From NCBI RefSeq assembly GCF_011745365.1, contig NW_024468916.1:124001-188000 (forward strand): a stretch of DNA of 64,000 nt, given 5' to 3'. A program made the translations under genes and the position numbers. Shown here in pieces: positions 57,545 through 64,000 of the stretch. This DNA comes from Cryphonectria parasitica EP155 (Eukaryota > Ascomycota > Sordariomycetes > Diaporthales > Cryphonectriaceae). The notes beneath the pieces were generated by a model. It made no database searches, had not been told where the DNA came from, and saw only the letters and a list, made by a program, of their open reading frames with translations. The first letter of the stretch is position 1, and each line of letters starts with the position of its first letter.

Positions 57545-58613
57545 TTAAAATGGGCTGCCTGACATAAAAAGTAGGTAAAGATTTAAAGGGGGGTGGGGGG
57601 GAGGGGGACTACGCTCCGAAGACAGGTAGCAAGGACAATGACCGACATAGTGTACAAGAAATGCAGAAGAATGGGGCTTTTAGTAGCACGTCATGGCTTA
57701 AATGATATGTTGTGCGGCACTGAGATGAAGAGCACGAGCTAGAAATAGAAACACAAAAGCCGAGAACTTCCGAGAAAAAGAAGAAGAACATTCCGAGAAC
57801 TTCTCAGACATGCAAACTTGCGTCCATAAGGAGGTTAATTGCGGAAGATATAATGAATATAAACAGGCCTAAGTAGGTCGAGACCACTCTTGAAAACAGA
57901 AACCCAGACTTGAATACTTGCTTATCATTAATTTCTTGAAAACAGAAACTCAGACTTGAATACTTGCTTATCATTAATTACTTCACATCACTAGCAAGCG
58001 CAACATGGTCTCGCTTTGGCTCTCTCAGAGACGCAGACAGAGCGGTAGGATCGAACCTGCGTTCTGGTTCTGTTCAGTACTGATATCACACCAGATTTGC
58101 CCTCATTTACAGTCAGTATTGCTTCTGGTCGGCAAACCCGTTTCGATTCTGGATGCGCATGGACAAAGAAGTCCCATGGCGTCTTCAGCAGCTCATGAAA
58201 GTAGAGTCTAATTATATGCCAACTCGTTGGGACTTTTCCCTTTCTACACCCTCATTCTACGCCCAATGAGCAAATCTAAATGAATGTGAAGGAAGTCGAA
58301 CAGTATCTCAAGAGAACGGTGCTTGAGGTTCCTTTAGGAAGCTGAGCAAAACCGAAGAGAGGTGTCTCGACGTCAGCCCCGTGGCCAAAAGGCCCAACAA
58401 TTTCCTGGAGGTGGTGAGACCAACACCAGAAGACAGCAAGAAATAATACTAAAGATCTAGAAACACAGAGGGCTGTGCAACATGAGATATTATACAATAC
58501 GATCATGATCACGGGTGTATGATGGTACAGATGTCACTGTGACAAGAATATGTACATAAATCACTATAAACATACGGAATACCACCTTGCTTGTCTTCTC
58601 TCTTTTCTAATTT
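57545..58613. other. Convergent 3' intergenic region with tandem duplication
   Basis: 1.07 kb between convergent stops. It holds the 46 bp duplication at 57889-57980 and no gene that I can support. Confidence 0.55.
57889..57980. repeat. 46 bp tandem duplication (two copies)
   Basis: Units 57889-57934 and 57935-57980 begin cttgaaaacagaaac and end in tcattaatt. They differ at two positions by eye (a C/T substitution near base 17 and the last base). No gap separates them, so this is a recent tandem duplication. Confidence 0.9.
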
Positions 58614-60446
58614 TCACTCGTCTCTCTGCGCCAGAAAACACCACAACAAGGCCATCAAAGCAGTCGGCACCAGATAGAACCACCAAGCAGCCCCAATCAC
58701 CTCGTGGCGCACCCCCAAAGCAAACACCCACCCGCCCACCGCCGGCCCAGCCGCCCTGGCCAGACTCGCAAGCATCCCTCCCGCGCCGTGCACAGTCCCC
58801 AGCACCGCCCTCGAGGGAGCCGCCTCGGTCAGCAGGACAACCGTGCTCGGAATAGCCAGCGTTCGGGCGCCAATCTGGAACCCCGCGACGAGGGCGAGGC
58901 CGAGCCATTGCCATACCGTGTCTGCGGGTAGGGCGCCGAGGAAGGGTGCGGCGGCGTACACGGCTGGGAAGAGGAGCAGGCTGAGGCGGAAGACGGCGAG
59001 GGTGCCGCCGAGATGGGATTGTAGGCGTGGGTAGGCCAGGAGTTGGAGGGCGATGCCGCAGATGCCGAAGAGGGACAGCCAGAGGCCGATTGTCCTGGCG
59101 TCGAGGGCGAGGCCGCCTGTGAACAAGGCTTCGGTCCTGGTGGTAGCCTCCTCGGCGTTGTTGGCGTTTTGTTCATCGATCTCGCCGCCGCTACCACGAC
59201 GGGGTGTGGAGAGGTAGATTGGGAAGATGTGCATGAAGGCTGAATTGTGCAGAGGCAGTAGACCAAACGAGACCATGGCTGCAACAACCCGCCGCGTCCA
59301 GATCTTTCGGAAGGACAGCTCGGTTTCTTTCCTACCAGGAGGGGGCGTCGCAGTGTTATGAAAAGCCGTGGAATACCTCTTGGCCTCCTCAGACTGCTGC
59401 TGCTGCCGTAGTTCAATACCTTCCTCCTCCTCAAGGTGATCTGGATGTTCTTCTTGTCCTTCCCCCTCCACACCGCTGCTGAGCAGTTGATATCTGATGC
59501 CTCTGTTGTTGATATTGTTGTCATGTCGAGACAGTAGGCCCCTCCCCCTCATGAATCCCATAAATGCCCGACCAGCCTTGATCCCAAGATCATAATCAGA
59601 CTCATTCTCCTTCCCTACCAACGTCTCCCTCAACCCAAGCACAGCCAACACGAGAGCTATACTCAGCACAAAGGCGTTCATCAGAGCAGGCAGCGCAAAG
59701 GGATACCTTGTCATCCACACGACCCCTTCCTCATTCCCTCCCCAGTTGAGGATGCCATCGGGACCAAACAGACCAGGCATTTTCTCCACAGGCTCGGCCA
59801 AAAGACCGCCCAGTGCCAGGCTGGCGACCATACCGCTGTTAAACACCAGAGGCAGCACAAGGAAAGCCCGCGTCTGCAGCCTCCTGTCCGTCACCAGCTC
59901 GGCCGTGACGGTCCTCATGAGACCCACATTGCCGTTGGCCACACCCGCGACACTGCGCCAGAAGAACAGCCATCCCAGGCTGCGGCTGAACCCAAAAGCC
60001 GCATTGGCCATGGCGGAGACCAGCAGGCCGAGGAGGATGGAGGGCCTGCGCCCGTGGTGGTCCGACAGCCAGCCCCACGGGAGGGAAACGAGGAACTGGG
60101 CGAGAGGGAACGAGGCCACGAGAAGGCCTGAGGTGTAGCTGATGTCGTCTGGCGTGGGAGGAGGATTCGTGCCACCTTTCAGAGAGTCTCCAGAGGTGAG
60201 CGCGGACCGGACCAGGTAGAAGAGGTAGGGGAGGAGGCACACGTTGGAAAGTGGTTCGGACAGGCGACACAGTGCCAGGATGAAAAGTTGTGTCTTGTTG
60301 GGAAGATCACGCCAGCGCACCGGAAGTGTTGGAGCTTCTGCTGGTCTTGGCTGTGGTTTATCAATTGCTGGACTGTCTTCTCTCTCACTTGCAAGAGCCA
60401 TGCCTAGGCCTTCTTCGGCTGCATGACTGTCAATAACTGAGATCAT
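58614..60446 (-). CDS. MFS transporter, same branch as the one at 20.8 kb
   Basis: Single-exon, 610-residue major facilitator with 12 predicted membrane helices. The start ATG 60446 reads MISVIDSHAAEEG. The first membrane block follows the phrase RDLPNKTQLFILALCRLSEPLSN, close to the equivalent LTILAICRFSEPIAF of the 20.8 kb gene. The loop 2-3 motif is GWLSDHHGRRPSILLG, with His replacing the usual Arg/Lys-flanked position. The central loop is polar and glutamate-rich (EEEEGIELRQQQQSEE). The C-terminal half includes AAPSRAVLGTVHGAGGMLASLARAAGP, usual for this family. The substrate is unknown; its position beside aromatic catabolism genes would fit an aromatic acid transporter, but that is inference. 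Confidence 0.88.
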   Translation of the reverse strand: MISVIDSHAAEEGLGMALASEREDSPAIDKPQPRPAEAPTLPVRWRDLPNKTQLFILALCRLSEPLSNVCLLPYLFYLVRSALTSGDSLKGGTNPPPTPDDISYTSGLLVASFPLAQFLVSLPWGWLSDHHGRRPSILLGLLVSAMANAAFGFSRSLGWLFFWRSVAGVANGNVGLMRTVTAELVTDRRLQTRAFLVLPLVFNSGMVASLALGGLLAEPVEKMPGLFGPDGILNWGGNEEGVVWMTRYPFALPALMNAFVLSIALVLAVLGLRETLVGKENESDYDLGIKAGRAFMGFMRGRGLLSRHDNNINNRGIRYQLLSSGVEGEGQEEHPDHLEEEEGIELRQQQQSEEAKRYSTAFHNTATPPPGRKETELSFRKIWTRRVVAAMVSFGLLPLHNSAFMHIFPIYLSTPRRGSGGEIDEQNANNAEEATTRTEALFTGGLALDARTIGLWLSLFGICGIALQLLAYPRLQSHLGGTLAVFRLSLLLFPAVYAAAPFLGALPADTVWQWLGLALVAGFQIGARTLAIPSTVVLLTEAAPSRAVLGTVHGAGGMLASLARAAGPAVGGWVFALGVRHEVIGAAWWFYLVPTALMALLWCFLAQRDE

Positions 60447-61327
60447 CTGGTGCAAGCGATGAGCTGAGGGGCCTCACCATCTTCAAATAGTAGACCAGGC
60501 TCTCCTGTGGATGGGCCGTCTTGCGACGCTCGTGCATCATGATTGTTGACCGTATTCATCGCCTTTCTTTCTTTCTCTCCCCTTGCCGCCTTTGGAGAGG
60601 ATATTCGAATCTGATGCTAGATCTCTTGTCGAACAGAATCCTGTTGGTGAGAGATAAGAAGCAATATATCCCTGTGGCGATGGTCTGCAAGATAATGATA
60701 TCACGTCTTGAATCTCATCACATAAACATCAGAGGAAGAGAACAGATTATTGCAACGGCATATCGCTTATCATCGCCTGCATGTTTTCGATAGCTCGGTT
60801 ATCCGCCTCAAACACTAACGATCATGTGGTAAAAGAACAACAGAACAACAGAACAAAAGAAGACGGAGATATGTTCATTTGAACCCCGGTCAAGGCTGCC
60901 TTCATGCATGCGGTCAGCGTTGGTGTGCTAAGCTGTTGTGAGATTGGCCTCTGCAGTGCTTGGAGGACCTGCATGGGTTGCAGTGTACTGTACTTGGTAA
61001 ATATGCATGCAGTGTGCAAACCCGAGCATCCATCACGCAGCATCAAATCTCCCGAAGGACAGTCAGCCACGATGGTTTTTTTTTGGTTTTTTTTAAAAGC
61101 CATCTAGAACCCAAGAAAATGATTTTCTCAAGGGGCTTTCATGGTTCTACATGGTTTTTTTTTTTTTTTTTTTTTTTTTTAATTCTCACTGCAGTCTATT
61201 AAACGCCTGTTCTTCTTCGTGACGCAGAACATAAGCAAATGTTTTTCTCACTCTTATTCAGGATCAGATCATGCGTTACTCTCTCCAAGTCGATTTCCTC
61301 GTCGTCTGCACCCTCCCCTAGACCTGC
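60447..61327. other. Intergenic with T homopolymer
   Basis: 0.88 kb containing the MFS promoter and the 3' side of the GH71 gene. A 26 nt T-run occupies 61155-61180. No gene is seen. Confidence 0.55.
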
Positions 61328-63055
61328 TCAGACCTGAATCGACACACAGTTAAACATGACATGCCCAGACGGCGGACAGTCATTTATGATCGCCGGGCCC
61401 GTAGCCGACCTGCCATGCATGCTGAGGCGCACAGGACCCGTCCTGCCCTCCACCTGCACGTGTGCGAACGACACATAGCCGTGCCGCTGGTGGTGGTGCG
61501 GTCTGACCTCTTGGTCGCCGATGCTGATGGTGACTGCGGTGGGGTCTTTGCTGATGGACATGACCGAGATGACATCCCTGGCTCCTTGGCTGGCTGATCG
61601 ACTACCTCCCTGGCCCCAGACGGTTCCTATGTTGGCATTATTGTCAGCCAACCTGTCCAGAGCTCCAAGTACGCAACTGGTGAATCTTCATTACCTCCAT
61701 CTGGTCCACACTCAGCCGGTGTTGTCCGATACCAAGCGATGGCACAGTCTTCCTCAGGCCCATCATCATCGCCAGAACAAGAAGCCAAATCGTTACCAGC
61801 CTTGTACGCCTTGATAAGAAACGGCAGCGTCGCTCGAAAAGCCGCGTGTGAGTGCCCCGAGACGTAAATGTCTGCACCAGGTACGACCTGTGAGGGGCGC
61901 AGCGGGTCACAGATATAGCTGGACTCCCCAAAATCATTCCACGAGATGATCTGGACCAGGTCGGGTTTGAGATCCAGGATCTGCGACCACCTGTCAAACC
62001 AAAGGCTCTCGCTTGTCGAGTACCAGTTTTTGTTCCACTGCGGAAGTCCTTTATAAGAGAAGAAGAAGAGGATGAGCCATCATTTGTCTTGGGTTTTCTT
62101 CACGTTCCTTGTCATCCAAAGATAAATAATGTAATGATAGGGCCCAACTTACTTGTATAGAACCAAGGACTCACGCCCGCCATATAGATCTTGCCCTTAT
62201 CACGTAGCGTCTTCCCATAGGCAACGTCCTCCTCCGTCGTCATGCGCTGCTGGTCTGCACGGGGCCAAGCACACCACGAGAACGCCCCATCGATCAAGTC
62301 GGCCTTGTTCCCGACGCCGTGCGGGCCCAGCGAGCTCCAGTCCGGCACCAAAAAGATGCCTCCCGCGGCCCTGCTGACGGCAGGCCAGTTGTCAGCCCAG
62401 CCTGGCCCTTCAAAGGTCGACACCAAGGGTTGCCCGTCGACGGTGTAATAGACAGGCGAGTCGCGAAACTCTCGGATGAGGGCCACGAGCTGGTCGACAT
62501 CCCAGTGCCCAGCCGCCATGTCAAACGAAAGGAAGAGCACAAACTCGTGCCCTCTTTGTCCTTGCTCGTGTCGTTGTGCCTCGGCAGCGGCAAAGGCTTG
62601 ACGGAGCTGCGTCAGTGTGTATGGGTCCGATGAGCCGATATTGAGCGCGAACCCGTCAATACATGCTGCGTCTGCCGTGCGTATCTCTTGAGTCCACTCC
62701 TCTGGCGTCTGGCCGTGCGTCAGGCCGACCTATAAGGGGAGAGAGTACTCAGGTCAGAGGACACTTTGTTCTCATCTCTGGTCTCGATCGTTTTTTTCTT
62801 TTGGGGGGGGGGGTGACTTCTGACCATGTAGTGCGCGAATACCATGCGAGCTTTACATCGAGAAATAGGTAGTGTTAATAAGACAAATATTTTAGCATAA
62901 AAGGATGGTGAAAATACAGAGGAAGACAGGGAGGGAGAGAGAGAAGGCACACCTGAACCTGATTGCTCATGATGATGATGGTCATGATGATGATGATCAT
63001 GATGATGTTCATGCTTGTGCCTCCTGTGGAGGACATTTCTCGCAAAAGCCCGCAT
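61328..63055 (-). CDS. GH71 alpha-1,3-glucanase (mutanase) with His/Asp-rich N-terminus
   Basis: Hydrolyses alpha-1,3-glucan, a fungal cell-wall polymer. Five exons, 63055-62953, 62850-62825, 62729-62153, 62048-61695, 61626-61328, give 452 residues. RMVFAHYMVGLTHGQTPEEW marks the start of the GH71 barrel, followed by DGFALNIGS, FLSFDMAAG (catalytic aspartate region), SWCAWP, WFYTRLPQWNKNWY and ISWNDFGESSYI, each family-typical. The C-terminal part is a beta-domain. The N-terminus is odd: instead of a signal peptide there is a basic segment and a His/Asp run (HHDHHHHDHHHHEQ, about residues 17-30). The second exon is only 26 nt. The ATG at 63055 fits best, but an upstream exon carrying a signal peptide could exist beyond an acceptor at about 63072. 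Confidence 0.85.
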
Positions 63056-64000
63056 TTTTCTTTTTCTCCTGCACAATTAAATGTAGCAGAGGGGGTGGTG
63101 AAGTAAGTATGGATCACGTTACACCAGAAGCGTATTTGTACTTCGTTGCTATTGTTGTCGCCGTTGTCGTTCAGAAGACAAAGAGTCAAGGTGTCTTAAA
63201 TCAATCAAGAACGCAGCTTGGCCGGCCGCGGTAAATGGATTGAGCTTTGGTAGGGAAACAAAAATACGGGTCTGATTTCGTGGTCGAGCCAATCACCATT
63301 TTCCAAGATGAACACTATTGAGCATCATTGGCACGGATTCAACCTTTTATTTATTCATTCACTTCACGATTGGTAAGATCCATGAAAAGGTCAGTCAGTC
63401 ACTTGAGGTTAATTAATGTCGGAATAAAGGCATTGGTCTCATGTGGGTGAAAGGGCCTTTCAGGCCCCTGACACCAGGGCCCTTTCACTAGGTTTCAGGC
63501 TAGCCGGCCCTTTGTTGTACTTTTCCTATAGAAACGGGTGCACCAGTACCTCTGGCCCCAGGATAGTTAGAAGGATTGGTGCAAGAAATCGATGACCTGG
63601 CTTTTCACCCATCCTTCACCCCGATGAGTTCACTGCCCCACATTTGACAATTAATAACAAAATCTTGGGAAGAAAGAGTCAATAATAATAAAAAATAATG
63701 CATTGCAGGCCGTAGAATCTTTTCCAGACGAAGCAGTCAAAAGAACACGGCCATGGGGGGAAAACATAAAGACAACCTTTATCACGCCAGCCTTCCTTGC
63801 CAATGATGAGAGGGCCACACACCAACTCCATGCGAATCCTAGAATGCACTTGTTGGCTGTAGTTGCAAGCCTCCTGTCAAAAGAGAAAGGAAAAAGAAAA
63901 CCCCATCCTACGATGCCACCTTCCAGAGTCAACACATCTTTCTGCATCGCTATGCCCATCCATATGAGCCATAACCTTCCATCTATCCATCCGCCCGTCT
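63056..64000. other. Right-edge intergenic region
   Basis: 0.95 kb upstream of the GH71 gene. The only structure seen is the inverted repeat listed separately. Open frames near 63651-63959 have no recognisable content. Confidence 0.5.
63447..63488. repeat. Inverted repeat: 11 bp stem, 20 bp spacer
   Basis: gtgaaagggcc at 63447-63457 pairs perfectly with ggccctttcac at 63478-63488. The spacer also contains tcaggcccctga, a shorter partial palindrome. Confidence 0.75.

Noticed and set aside
58038..58062. tRNA-like T-arm on the minus strand (ggttcgatcc)
   Set aside because: The flanking bases do not form the 5 bp T stem, and no acceptor stem or anticodon arm follows.
1..64000. CRISPR arrays, bacterial operons, insertion sequences
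   Set aside because: Introns, gene spacing and protein families are fungal; no regularly spaced repeats or transposase were seen.

Overview
This is a stretch of nuclear genome from a filamentous ascomycete (Pezizomycotina). The signs are protein genes broken by short 40-140 bp introns with fungal GT..AG signals, a Zn(II)2Cys6 regulator, long runs of simple repeats between genes, and fungal families such as type II NADH dehydrogenase, GH64, GH71 and a beta-propeller carboxymuconate cyclase. I cannot place it below that rank. I joined exons by hand. For every multi-exon gene except the regulator at 8171-11100, the joined exon length divides by three and the joins restore known family motifs.

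Left edge (1-11100): a small terpene locus. A cytochrome P450 (cut by the window edge) is divergent from a sesquiterpene synthase, which converges on a DHA1-type MFS exporter. Beyond the exporter lies a Zn(II)2Cys6 regulator. The three catalytic and transport genes form the core of a sesquiterpene biosynthetic cluster, and the regulator may or may not belong to it. This is the most distinctive accessory content here.

Middle (11500-50000): mostly housekeeping and general metabolism. In order: DUG2-like glutathione degradosome subunit, Tim17, L-asparaginase-type Ntn hydrolase, an MFS transporter, an MBL-fold hydrolase, type II NADH dehydrogenase, a secreted GH64 glucanase, an SDR and an aldehyde dehydrogenase side by side, a degenerate kinase-like protein, a LAMTOR2-like roadblock protein, a long disordered protein, a cinnamyl-alcohol-type dehydrogenase divergent from glyoxalase I, and phosphoglycerate dehydrogenase (serine synthesis). 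The SDR/ALDH pair and the ADH/glyoxalase pair both suggest aldehyde handling.

Right part (50000-64000): a CNNM/Mam3-like DUF21-CBS membrane protein, then an intradiol ring-cleavage dioxygenase divergent from a carboxy-cis,cis-muconate cyclase (a probable aromatic-catabolism pair), a second MFS transporter of the same family as the one at 20.8 kb, and a GH71 alpha-1,3-glucanase with an unusual His/Asp-rich N-terminus.

I saw no convincing rRNA, tRNA, CRISPR or transposase gene. Longer gaps between genes are listed and hold mainly promoters and simple repeats.
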